From Aquirhabdus sp. (GTDB lineage Bacteria; Pseudomonadota; Gammaproteobacteria; Pseudomonadales; Moraxellaceae), in contig JASLFQ010000199.1 in the NCBI GenBank assembly GCA_030150595.1, positions 1 to 12,810 of the forward strand: a stretch of 12,810 nucleotides of DNA, written 5' to 3'. A model generated the notes under the pieces. That model searched no databases, was not told the origin of the DNA, and saw only the letters and a list, made by a program, of their open reading frames with translations. The position numbers and the translations under genes are program-made. Below, in pieces: positions 6,690-12,810 of the stretch; the first letter of the stretch is position 1; each line of letters begins with the position of its first letter.

Positions 6690-8396
6690 ATGCGCGCCAG
6701 TCAGTTTTTTTTCACCACATTGCGCGACACACCCAGTGATGCGGAAGTCGTTAGCCATCAGCTTATGCTGCGTGCAGGTCTGATCCGCAGACTTGCATCG
6801 GGTCTATATACTTGGATGCCGCTCGGACTACGTGTGCTGCATAAGGTCGAACGTATCATTCGTGAGGAAATGGATGCCAGCAATGCGCTCGAACTTAAAA
6901 TGCCTGTCGCTCAACCAGTTGAACTGTGGGAAGAATCTGGTCGTTTCCAGGCCTATGGCCCAGAGCTGATGCGCTTTAAAGACCGTCATGATCGTCCATT
7001 TGTGCTTGGCCCGACCCATGAAGAAGTCATTACAGACATCGCACGCGAAACGCTAAAAAGTTACAAGCAATTGCCAGTGAATTTTTACCAGATTCAGACC
7101 AAGTTCCGTGATGAGATTCGTCCACGTTTTGGTGTCATGCGCTCGCGTGAGTTTGTGATGAAAGACGCTTACTCTTTCCATACAACACGCGAATCTCTCG
7201 AACAAACCTATCAGGTGATGTACGACACATATAGCCGTATCTTTACCCGATTAGGGCTGAATTTCCGTGCAGTGCAAGCCGATACAGGCTCGATCGGTGG
7301 CGATGGATCACATGAATTCCACGTCTTGGCACAGAGTGGTGAAGATGATATCGCTTTCTCCAATGTGTCAAATTACGCAGCAAATATCGAGAAAGCAGAA
7401 GCGATCAGCACGGGTACGCGTGCTGCGCCAAGTCAGTCTTTCACCGTTGTAGATACCCCAGCGCAAAAAACCATTGAAGAAGTCAGCCAATTTCTGAAAG
7501 TGCCTACTAATACGACAGTAAAAACACTGATTGTACGCGGAGTTACCGATGAACATGGTAAATATGGTTTAGTTGCACTCGCACTACGTGGCGACCATAC
7601 TTTGAATGAAATCAAGGCTGAAAAGTTGCCTGAAGTGGCTAGCCCTCTCGTCTTTGCTAGTGATGAAGAGATTGCAGCATTGGGTCTGGAAGTTGGTTTT
7701 ATCGGGGTACATGGTTTACCAATTCCGCTCTTTGTAGATCGTGCTGCAGCACTACTCGCCGACTTTGTGGCGGGTGCGAATAACAAAGATCAACACGCGA
7801 CAGGCGTAAACTGGGAACGTGATGCACAAATTACCAGTGTCGTCGATCTGCGTAATGTGGTCGAGGGTGATCCATCGCCTGATGGTCAAGGTACGTTGAC
7901 CATCAAACGCGGTATCGAAGTCGGGCATATTTTCCAATTGGGTCAGAAGTATTCTCAGGCAATGAACTGTAAAGTATTGGGTGAAGATGGCAAACCACAA
8001 GTCGTCACGATGGGTTGTTATGGCATTGGTGTAACTCGTGTGGTTGCTGCTGCAATTGAGCAGAACTTTGATGACAATGGTATCTTGTGGCCAAACGCGA
8101 TTGCGCCATTTACTGTGGCAATCGTTGCCATGAATGCAGCTAAATCGCCACGTGCCGTCGCTGCCAGCGAAGAACTGTATCAAGAGTTAAAAGCACAAGG
8201 TTTTGACGTGCTGCTGGATGATCGTAATGAACGCCCAGGTGTGAAGTTTGCTGATCTGGAGTTGATTGGCGTTCCACATCGCATTGTAATCGGCGAACGT
8301 GGATTAGACGCTGGAACGTTTGAGTATCGTGGTCGCCGCGATGCTGAAGCACGTGAACTCAGTAAAGAAGAGTTGTTGGCTATTTTGAAAGGCTAA
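6690..8396 (+). CDS. proS: prolyl-tRNA synthetase, bacterial type with editing domain
   Basis: The 568-residue product charges tRNA-Pro with proline in the cytoplasm and is essential. It is a class II synthetase of the bacterial (ProS type 1) architecture. Motif 1 lies near the N-terminus ([12 protein letters not shown]), and motif 2 is [10 protein letters not shown] from residue 139, followed by [12 protein letters not shown] YbaK-like insertion at roughly 240-385 hydrolyses mischarged Ala-tRNA-Pro. Motif 3 is GCYGIGVTR around 442-450, and the anticodon-binding domain fills roughly 469-568. The ATG at 6690 was chosen because GAAGGA sits seven bases upstream; the frame can be opened at a TTG at 6675, but that overlaps the ribosome site. 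The length matches the roughly 570-residue family norm. The gene is transcribed alone and faces galE. Confidence 0.97.
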   Translation: MRASQFFFTTLRDTPSDAEVVSHQLMLRAGLIRRLASGLYTWMPLGLRVLHKVERIIREEMDASNALELKMPVAQPVELWEESGRFQAYGPELMRFKDRHDRPFVLGPTHEEVITDIARETLKSYKQLPVNFYQIQTKFRDEIRPRFGVMRSREFVMKDAYSFHTTRESLEQTYQVMYDTYSRIFTRLGLNFRAVQADTGSIGGDGSHEFHVLAQSGEDDIAFSNVSNYAANIEKAEAISTGTRAAPSQSFTVVDTPAQKTIEEVSQFLKVPTNTTVKTLIVRGVTDEHGKYGLVALALRGDHTLNEIKAEKLPEVASPLVFASDEEIAALGLEVGFIGVHGLPIPLFVDRAAALLADFVAGANNKDQHATGVNWERDAQITSVVDLRNVVEGDPSPDGQGTLTIKRGIEVGHIFQLGQKYSQAMNCKVLGEDGKPQVVTMGCYGIGVTRVVAAAIEQNFDDNGILWPNAIAPFTVAIVAMNAAKSPRAVAASEELYQELKAQGFDVLLDDRNERPGVKFADLELIGVPHRIVIGERGLDAGTFEYRGRRDAEARELSKEELLAILKG

Positions 8397-8403
8397 TGAA
8401 AAA

Positions 8404-8435
8404 AACGAGGCGAATATTCAAATATTCGCCTCGTT
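8404..8435. terminator. bidirectional terminator between proS and galE
   Basis: AACGAGGCGAATATT (8404-8418) is perfectly complementary to AATATTCGCCTCGTT (8421-8435), giving a long stem with a very short loop. On the minus strand it is followed by a run of seven T, making a strong terminator for galE; on the plus strand only a short T stretch follows, so it is weaker for proS. Confidence 0.85.
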
Positions 8436-8461
8436 ATCAAACCTAAATGAAATTATAAAAA

Positions 8462-9460
8462 TTAAACTAAATTCTCATAAAATCGCCACGTATCAACCGC
8501 CATGTCACCAACTGTACGCGTTGCTTGCCATCCTAATAAACGATTTGCACGAGAAGCATCTGCATACACACTGGCAGAATCGCCATCACGTCGAGCGACA
8601 ACTTTAAAAGGCAATTCACGCCCAACTGCTTTCGAGAAAGCATCCAACATCTGCTTCACAGACACGCCTTCGCCACGTCCAAGATTCAAAATTTCAAATG
8701 CTTGAGATTGAGTTGATAACCAAGCTAATGCTTTCGTATGGCCATCAATTAAATCCTGTACGTGAATAAAATCACGTACGCCCGTTCCATCGACCGTATT
8801 GTAATCATCGCCAAACACTTGCAGAAATGGCCGTTCACCACGCGCAACTTGCGCAATATAGGGCACCAAATTATTTGGAATACCATTCGGCACTTCACCA
8901 ATAATGCCACTAGTATGTGCACCTGCTGGATTAAAGTAGCGCAATACTGCGATTCGCCAACCGTGTTCCGCATGCGATAAATCCTGTAAAACTTGCTCAC
9001 AGATTTGCTTGCTTCGTCCATACGGCGTGATGGGTGCTTGACTCGCACTTTCTGGAATTGGCAAAGCTTCTGGTTCACCGTAAATTGCTGCTGTAGAACT
9101 GAAAACCAGTGTTTTGACTTGTGCGGCTTTCATTACATGTAACAATGAAATAAGACCATTCACATTATTATCATAATAATCAATCGGTTGTTGGATCGAT
9201 TCATTAACAGACTTCGATCCTGCAAAATGAACAACTTGTGTGATTGGATATTGTGAGAAAACCTGTTGCAAAGCGACTTTGTCTCGTACATCAATTTGCA
9301 CAAAAGGAATACTTCGACCTGTTAATTTAGACAATCGATCAAGTACAGCAATCTTAGAATTCGACAAGTTATCAACTAATACAACATCCTGACCTTGTTC
9401 TATTATTTGTGCTGCCATATGTGAACCCAAATAACCCAGTCCACCAGTCAGTAAAATCAT
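8462..9460 (-). CDS. galE: UDP-glucose 4-epimerase
   Basis: This 332-residue enzyme interconverts UDP-glucose and UDP-galactose (some members also the N-acetyl forms) with bound NAD in the cytoplasm. It supplies precursors for surface polysaccharide or serves galactose use. It is an extended short-chain dehydrogenase. The NAD motif GGLGYLG is at residues 6-12, the catalytic triad is T123 (in FSSTAAIYG), Y147 and K151 (YGRSK), and the N-terminal TGGLGYLGSH and later RYFNPAGAH are typical GalE blocks. The start at 9460 has GAGGGG six bases upstream; an ATG eleven codons earlier lacks this support and would precede the first beta strand. No other gal or polysaccharide gene is nearby. Exact substrate specificity (Glc/Gal or GlcNAc/GalNAc) cannot be read from sequence alone. 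Confidence 0.93.
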   Translation of the reverse strand: MILLTGGLGYLGSHMAAQIIEQGQDVVLVDNLSNSKIAVLDRLSKLTGRSIPFVQIDVRDKVALQQVFSQYPITQVVHFAGSKSVNESIQQPIDYYDNNVNGLISLLHVMKAAQVKTLVFSSTAAIYGEPEALPIPESASQAPITPYGRSKQICEQVLQDLSHAEHGWRIAVLRYFNPAGAHTSGIIGEVPNGIPNNLVPYIAQVARGERPFLQVFGDDYNTVDGTGVRDFIHVQDLIDGHTKALAWLSTQSQAFEILNLGRGEGVSVKQMLDAFSKAVGRELPFKVVARRDGDSASVYADASRANRLLGWQATRTVGDMAVDTWRFYENLV

Positions 9461-9613
9461 CCAATTCCCCTCGTACAAGTTCTTTGAGCACAACTATTAA
9501 TTGCTGTTATTATGCAATTATTTTTTAAATAATAATGCTAATTATTGCAACTTGGCTTTAACTATTCTAAAACCTTGCTGTTCCAGGCTTTCAACCCATG
9601 AGCTATATTTGAT
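9461..9613. promoter_or_regulatory. AT-rich divergent control region between galE and tusD
   Basis: This 153-base gap must carry the promoters of both galE and the tus operon. It is very AT-rich around 9500-9550, with several -10-like stretches on the minus strand and an imperfect GCAATTATT / AATAATGC repeat. TTGCAA at 9545-9550 is a palindromic -35-like hexamer. I could not assign one clean promoter to either side, and tusD has no obvious ribosome site. Confidence 0.35.
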
Positions 9614-9985
9614 ATGAATCGTGTATTACTTTTACTGACCGAACCAATGACCTCGCCGCTGGCGTGGCATGGTGTAGAATTAGCAAAAGCACTTATTCAG
9701 CAGAATATTTCCGTGGATGTGTTCTTTTATCAAGACGCGGCAAATATCGCGAATCGTTTAACTTGGCGTCCAAACGATGAACCTGGCCTAGCTCAGCAAT
9801 GGCGAACTCTGCCAATTGAAAAGCGTGTATGTGTCAGCGCCGCACTCGGACGTGGCGTAACTGATCTCGACAACGCGACACGCCACGATTTAGCAGGAGA
9901 GAATATCGCTGATGGATTCCATCTGGTTGGACTGGGCGAACTTGCAGACTTAATACTACAAGCAACGCATGTGATTCACCTTTAA
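9614..9985 (+). CDS. tusD: sulfurtransferase complex subunit TusD
   Basis: The 123-residue product is the DsrE-family TusD subunit of the cytoplasmic TusBCD complex. The complex accepts persulfide sulfur from TusA and hands it to TusE and then MnmA for 2-thiolation of wobble uridine (s2U34) in tRNAs for Lys, Glu and Gln. The active cysteine is C73 in RVCVSAALGRGV, the same block that carries Cys78 in E. coli TusD. The length is close to the family norm of about 128. It is the first gene of a four-gene operon in the conserved order D-C-B-E. The ATG is preceded by a poor ribosome site, so the start rests mainly on the standard N-terminal beta strand. The gene ends in TAATG, overlapping a mini-ORF. 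Confidence 0.9.
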   Translation: MNRVLLLLTEPMTSPLAWHGVELAKALIQQNISVDVFFYQDAANIANRLTWRPNDEPGLAQQWRTLPIEKRVCVSAALGRGVTDLDNATRHDLAGENIADGFHLVGLGELADLILQATHVIHL

Positions 9986-10056
9986 TGAAAAATATTGGCC
10001 AGAAAAGTTACATGAAACCATTTTATTTAACCCAATCCATACTGCACGCGATATGA
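9985..10056 (+). other. 23-codon mini-ORF bridging tusD and tusC
   Basis: This small frame starts with the ATG in TAATG at the end of tusD and ends with the TGA in ATGA at the start of tusC, so it overlaps both neighbours by one or two bases. Its peptide has no recognisable domain. It could act as a translational relay that couples tusC to tusD across the 67-base gap, or it may be chance. The tusC frame is open across the same stretch but has no ATG, GTG or TTG there. Confidence 0.3.
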
Positions 10057-10415
10057 AGTCATTATTAGTTATCATCAGTCACAGCCCCCTTGCTGGACAG
10101 AACTTATTGGAATCATTGTCTGCCGCAATGGTGATGGCAACCTATGGTGTTCAAATCAAAATATTGCTCACTGGTGATGCAATTGCATTACTTCGCACAC
10201 CGAATCCTGAGAACAAAACCACTCAAATCAAACCGTTTAAATCAGCATTTGCGCTTGTAGAAAGTTTTGAGTTTTATGATTTATTGCCGATTTGGGTTGA
10301 CCGTAACAGCGCTGAAGAAAATCAAACTTTGTTAGAAACAACTCACATTGAACATAAAGTCATTCATTTGAACGCACAAGTTTTAGCATCATTTGACGGA
10401 GTGCTACGATGGTAA
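10053..10415 (+). CDS. tusC: sulfurtransferase complex subunit TusC (DsrF-like)
   Basis: The 120-residue product is the DsrE/F-family TusC subunit, which forms the TusBCD heterohexamer with TusD and TusB; it supports the sulfur relay but lacks the transferring cysteine. The N-terminal beta strand (SLLVIISHSP), the helix LLESLSAAMVMATYG, the block VQIKILLTGDAIALL and the ending ASFDGVLRW (E. coli TusC ends DVILRF) fit the family and its usual length of about 119. The start at 10053 lies in ATGA, overlapping the stop of the mini-ORF, with no good ribosome site of its own, which suggests coupled translation. It overlaps tusB by seven bases. Identity comes from operon order as much as from sequence. 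Confidence 0.85.
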   Translation: MKSLLVIISHSPLAGQNLLESLSAAMVMATYGVQIKILLTGDAIALLRTPNPENKTTQIKPFKSAFALVESFEFYDLLPIWVDRNSAEENQTLLETTHIEHKVIHLNAQVLASFDGVLRW

Positions 10416-10723
10416 CAACAGCTCATACGCAACAGAAAAATACGCTGCATCTACTCGCCGCCACGCCGCGCTTGTGGTCAATATTAATGCCTCAAATACT
10501 TACTGTCTGGCAAGAAGGTGACTTGATGCTTTTACTTGCAGAAGGCGCACAAGGATTCAACTCCAATGCACTTAAACATTTCAATCAAATTGCTATTTTG
10601 GATTCTGACTTAGCGCGCTTAGAAGCGACTAACGAAGAGATACCGAGCCATATTAAAATCGCCACTACAGCAGATTGGGCAACATGGACAGTGCAATATC
10701 AACGCACAGTGACTTGGCGCTAA
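10409..10723 (+). CDS. tusB: sulfurtransferase complex subunit TusB (DsrH-like)
   Basis: This 104-residue protein fits TusB, the smallest TusBCD subunit (about 95 residues in E. coli). TLHLLAATPRLW and EGDLMLLLAEGA match the family's LHTLHRSPW and EGDELLLLQDG blocks, and the C-terminus TVTWR resembles the usual ending. It has about nine extra N-terminal residues. GGAG lies seven bases before the ATG at 10409, inside the tusC tail, supporting this start. The gene overlaps tusC by seven bases and is followed four bases after its stop by tusE. TusB is the most variable member of the set, so the assignment leans on position. Confidence 0.82.
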   Translation: MVTTAHTQQKNTLHLLAATPRLWSILMPQILTVWQEGDLMLLLAEGAQGFNSNALKHFNQIAILDSDLARLEATNEEIPSHIKIATTADWATWTVQYQRTVTWR

Positions 10724-10727
10724 TCTG

Positions 10728-11066
10728 ATGCAAGAACTTTCTAAACAGGATCAAGAATTACCTGCATTGGATAAAGATGGTCATCTCGTCAATCATCTCG
10801 ACTGGACACCTGAAGTCGCTCGCCTACTCGCCGCGCGTGATCAACTTGTACTGAATGACGAACATTTGAAAGTGCTTCAAGGAATGCGAGAATACTATCG
10901 CCGCTTTGAACATGCACCTGCAACACGACCATTGATTAAGTTTTTAATGCAAACAGTCAGCACTGATTTAACCAATGCCCATTTAATGGCTTTGTTTAAC
11001 ACTGGCTTAGTTGCACGAACATTGGCGCGACTCGCAGGCTTACCAAAGCCAGCAAACTGCTTATAA
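10728..11066 (+). CDS. tusE: sulfur carrier protein TusE (DsrC family)
   Basis: The 112-residue product takes sulfur from TusBCD and delivers it to the MnmA-tRNA complex. It ends in the hallmark GLPKPANCL, with the sulfur-carrying cysteine C111 next to last. The second cysteine that true DsrC proteins carry about eleven residues earlier is absent (alanine there), which points to the tRNA-thiolation carrier rather than a sulfite-reductase partner. DGHLVNHLDWTPEVA and REYYRRFEHAPATRPLIK are also typical. It is the last gene of the operon and ends one base before the stop codon of the opposing tsaD gene. Confidence 0.93.
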   Translation: MQELSKQDQELPALDKDGHLVNHLDWTPEVARLLAARDQLVLNDEHLKVLQGMREYYRRFEHAPATRPLIKFLMQTVSTDLTNAHLMALFNTGLVARTLARLAGLPKPANCL

Positions 11067-11067
11067 C

Positions 11068-12096
11068 TTATTCGGTAGCCGCCAATACTTCTGGCGCGGT
11101 TAACTCTGTCATCGGCCAGCGTGGTGTTGTCGTCACGGCGAGATCATCACACTGTCCTGCTTTCAATCGTTGCCAACCTGCAAAAGCGATCATCGCACCA
11201 TTGTCGGTACATAACGCTGGCTCGGCATAATAAACCGTCGCACCAATTCGTTTTAATTCTTGTTCTAAGCGCAAACGTAACGCCTGATTCGCACTGACAC
11301 CACCAGCAATTACAAGGCGTTTTAAACCCACTTGCTTCAATGCCCGCACACATTTTTTCACCAATGTATCAACCATTGCCTCTTGGAAGCTCGCAGCTAA
11401 ATCGGCATCACGTCCTTGTCCTTCGACTTTTTTATATTGATTGAGAACAGCTGTTTTCATTCCACTAAAAGAAAAATCTAAACCTTGATGGAGCATTGGA
11501 CGCGGTAACGTAAAGGATTGAGGATCACCTGATTCAGCAAGCTTGGCCACATTAGGACCACCTGGGTATGGCAAACCCATCATTTTCGCGACTTTATCAA
11601 ACGCCTCCCCTGCCGCATCATCAATTGATTCACCGAGCAGCTCATATTGACCAATGCCATACGCTGCCATCAGTTGCGTATGTCCACCTGAAACTAATAA
11701 CGCAACAAATGGAAACTCTGGAGGATTATCGGAAAGAAGTGGCGCCAATAAATGCCCTTCCATGTGGTGCACGCCAATCGCGGGCACGCCCAGCGAAAAC
11801 GCTAACGTCCGACCAAACAATGCACCTGTCATCAACGCACCCATCAGACCAGGGCCACGTGTAAATGCAATCGCCTTGATCTCTGATTTTTTGGTGTTTG
11901 TTTGTGCAAGCAGAGTTTCTAAAAGAGGGATCATTTTACGCACGTGGTCACGCGATGCGAGTTCAGGCACGACACCCCCATACTCGGCATGCAAAGCGAT
12001 CTGACTATGCAAAACTTGACCCAGCAAACCTTTTTCGCTATCGAATAAGGCTAAACCAGTCTCATCACATGACGTTTCTAAACCCAAAACCAGCAT
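11068..12096 (-). CDS. tsaD: tRNA N6-threonylcarbamoyladenosine synthase catalytic subunit TsaD
   Basis: This 342-residue cytoplasmic protein, with TsaB and TsaE, transfers the threonylcarbamoyl group made by TsaC/YrdC to A37 of tRNAs reading ANN codons. It is essential in many bacteria. The sequence opens with LETSCDETG, carries the metal ligands H111 and H115 in HHMEGHLLA (the same numbers as in E. coli), and has [27 protein letters not shown] and the late CTDNGAM block with the third metal-binding aspartate. The ASKHA fold and length (E. coli 337) agree. The start at 12096 matches the family N-terminus ([14 protein letters not shown]); an ATG eleven codons earlier would add an unusual extension. 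The ribosome site is weak for both. It is convergent with tusE with one base between the stops. Confidence 0.96.
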   Translation of the reverse strand: MLVLGLETSCDETGLALFDSEKGLLGQVLHSQIALHAEYGGVVPELASRDHVRKMIPLLETLLAQTNTKKSEIKAIAFTRGPGLMGALMTGALFGRTLAFSLGVPAIGVHHMEGHLLAPLLSDNPPEFPFVALLVSGGHTQLMAAYGIGQYELLGESIDDAAGEAFDKVAKMMGLPYPGGPNVAKLAESGDPQSFTLPRPMLHQGLDFSFSGMKTAVLNQYKKVEGQGRDADLAASFQEAMVDTLVKKCVRALKQVGLKRLVIAGGVSANQALRLRLEQELKRIGATVYYAEPALCTDNGAMIAFAGWQRLKAGQCDDLAVTTTPRWPMTELTAPEVLAATE

Positions 12097-12138
12097 ACAA
12101 CCCAACCCATCAAAAAATACAAACTGCACGTTGCGTTT

Positions 12139-12144
12139 ATTATA
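12139..12144 (-). promoter_or_regulatory. tsaD: -10 box of a likely tsaD promoter
   Basis: On the minus strand this is a perfect TATAAT, 42 bases before the tsaD start codon, a natural distance for a short leader. The hexamer 17 bases upstream (TACTTA at 12162-12167) is a poor -35 match. It lies between the 3' end of the OmpA-family gene and tsaD, so tsaD can be transcribed independently. Confidence 0.48.
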
Positions 12145-12219
12145 AGGTTTTAATGGGAAGATAAGTATTTTCTTATTTTCATTTTTAGATTACGTACTCT
12201 TTTGATTACCATAAAAAGA

Positions 12220-12810
12220 TCACAGCACGTCAAACTCAATTCGGCGATTACGACGACGTCCTTCATCAGTCGCGTTATCCGCAATCGGTTTGGTAGAACC
12301 TAATCCTTGAGTTGCTAATAGTTCAGCGCGTAGACCTTTTTGGATGAGATAGGTTTTAACCGCATTAGCACGGGCGAGTGATAAAGCAAGATTCGTCGTG
12401 GGAACACCTTGATCGTCGGTATGACCAATAATCCGCACTGAACGACCACCGACTTTATTTAACGCCATCGCCATTTCATTGAGAATGCTTTGACCAGTTG
12501 GCGTCAGTACCGCACTGCCCGATTGAAACTCTACAATCCGATTTGCCAGCACTTTATCGACCACAGCCTGTTCAGGCGCAACAACCTCAAGTTTATTATT
12601 CACGGTATATGCGGTCGGAAGACCCTGCCCCAACTGTGTTTCCAATTGAGAACGCGTGCTGTCACTAGTGACATTGCCATGTAATGTAATATTTGCGCCA
12701 GAAATATCTAAACGCCCTTGAGTCACATCCTTCAAATTCGGTTGGATACTGGCCAAGACAATTTGTGACCATTGTGGCGGCGTTTTTACATTGCCTACCT
12801 TCAACTGATC
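12220..12810 (-). CDS. BON-domain / OmpA-family envelope protein (5' end outside window)
   Basis: The window holds the last 196 residues of a larger protein; the frame is open to the right edge, so the apparent TTG start at 12804 is not the real start. The visible part begins with a BON-like segment (roughly residues 20-75; DISGANITLHGNV is the typical core). The C-terminal OmpA domain (about 85-196) follows, with FQSGSAVLTPTGQ, GHTDDQG and NLALSLARANAV, which include the aspartate (D132) and arginine (R147) that contact diaminopimelate of peptidoglycan. Such proteins tie the outer membrane or a lipoprotein to the cell wall. Export signal and anchor would lie in the missing part. No clear terminator follows before tsaD. 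Confidence 0.88.
   Translation of the reverse strand, partial: DQLKVGNVKTPPQWSQIVLASIQPNLKDVTQGRLDISGANITLHGNVTSDSTRSQLETQLGQGLPTAYTVNNKLEVVAPEQAVVDKVLANRIVEFQSGSAVLTPTGQSILNEMAMALNKVGGRSVRIIGHTDDQGVPTTNLALSLARANAVKTYLIQKGLRAELLATQGLGSTKPIADNATDEGRRRNRRIEFDVL

Noticed and set aside
7752..8183. 143-codon antisense frame inside proS
   Set aside because: It lies wholly within a strongly conserved synthetase gene, and its translation looks like the shadow of proS codons.
10728..11066. DsrC of a dissimilatory sulfite-reductase pathway instead of TusE
   Set aside because: Only the penultimate cysteine is present, the second redox cysteine is missing, and no dsrAB genes are nearby.
12220..12804. 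Complete 194-residue protein starting at the TTG at 12804
   Set aside because: The frame stays open to the window edge, there is no signal peptide, and the BON-OmpA arrangement implies a longer exported protein.

Overview
The window looks like a chromosomal segment from a gamma-proteobacterium of the Moraxellaceae, most likely Acinetobacter. The evidence is AT-rich housekeeping genes of the expected gamma-proteobacterial types, two tandem AdeT1/2-like periplasmic protein genes (a family I associate with Acinetobacter), and short terminators built on an AAAAAGC...GCTTTTT stem. I see no rRNA, tRNA, CRISPR, insertion sequence or phage gene. The genus is inferred from recalled protein similarity, not from a search.

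Layout, left to right. Positions 245-1903 (+) encode electron-transfer flavoprotein:ubiquinone oxidoreductase, followed by a hairpin terminator. Positions 2131-3984 (+) encode a TPR-plus-GT41 (OGT/SPINDLY-type) glycosyltransferase; its terminator is shared with the convergent gene. Positions 4068-5060 and 5295-6290 (both -) are two tandem paralogous AdeT-like secreted solute-binding-type proteins, separated by their own terminator and each preceded by a related leader. A roughly 400-base intergenic region (6291-6689) holds the divergent control regions. Positions 6690-8396 (+) encode prolyl-tRNA synthetase. A long bidirectional hairpin follows, then galE (8462-9460, -). A compact four-gene operon, tusD-tusC-tusB-tusE (9614-11066, +), runs tail to tail into tsaD (11068-12096, -), with a single base between the two stop codons. 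At the right edge, on the minus strand, is the 3' part of a BON-OmpA envelope protein gene.

Function. proS, tusDCBE and tsaD all concern tRNA: proline charging, sulfur relay to 2-thiouridine at wobble U34, and t6A37 formation. The ETF dehydrogenase feeds electrons from acyl-CoA oxidation into the quinone pool. galE supplies UDP-sugars for surface glycans. The GT41 enzyme and the AdeT pair are the accessory-looking part and have the least certain roles.

Most of the window is ordinary conserved chromosome. The points most worth a second look are the tusD/tusC junction (a 23-codon mini-ORF overlapping both neighbours, plus an open +1 frame into tusC), the conserved leaders of the AdeT-like pair with a perfect palindrome upstream of one of them, and the orphan GT41 transferase. 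I found no convincing new multi-gene system.
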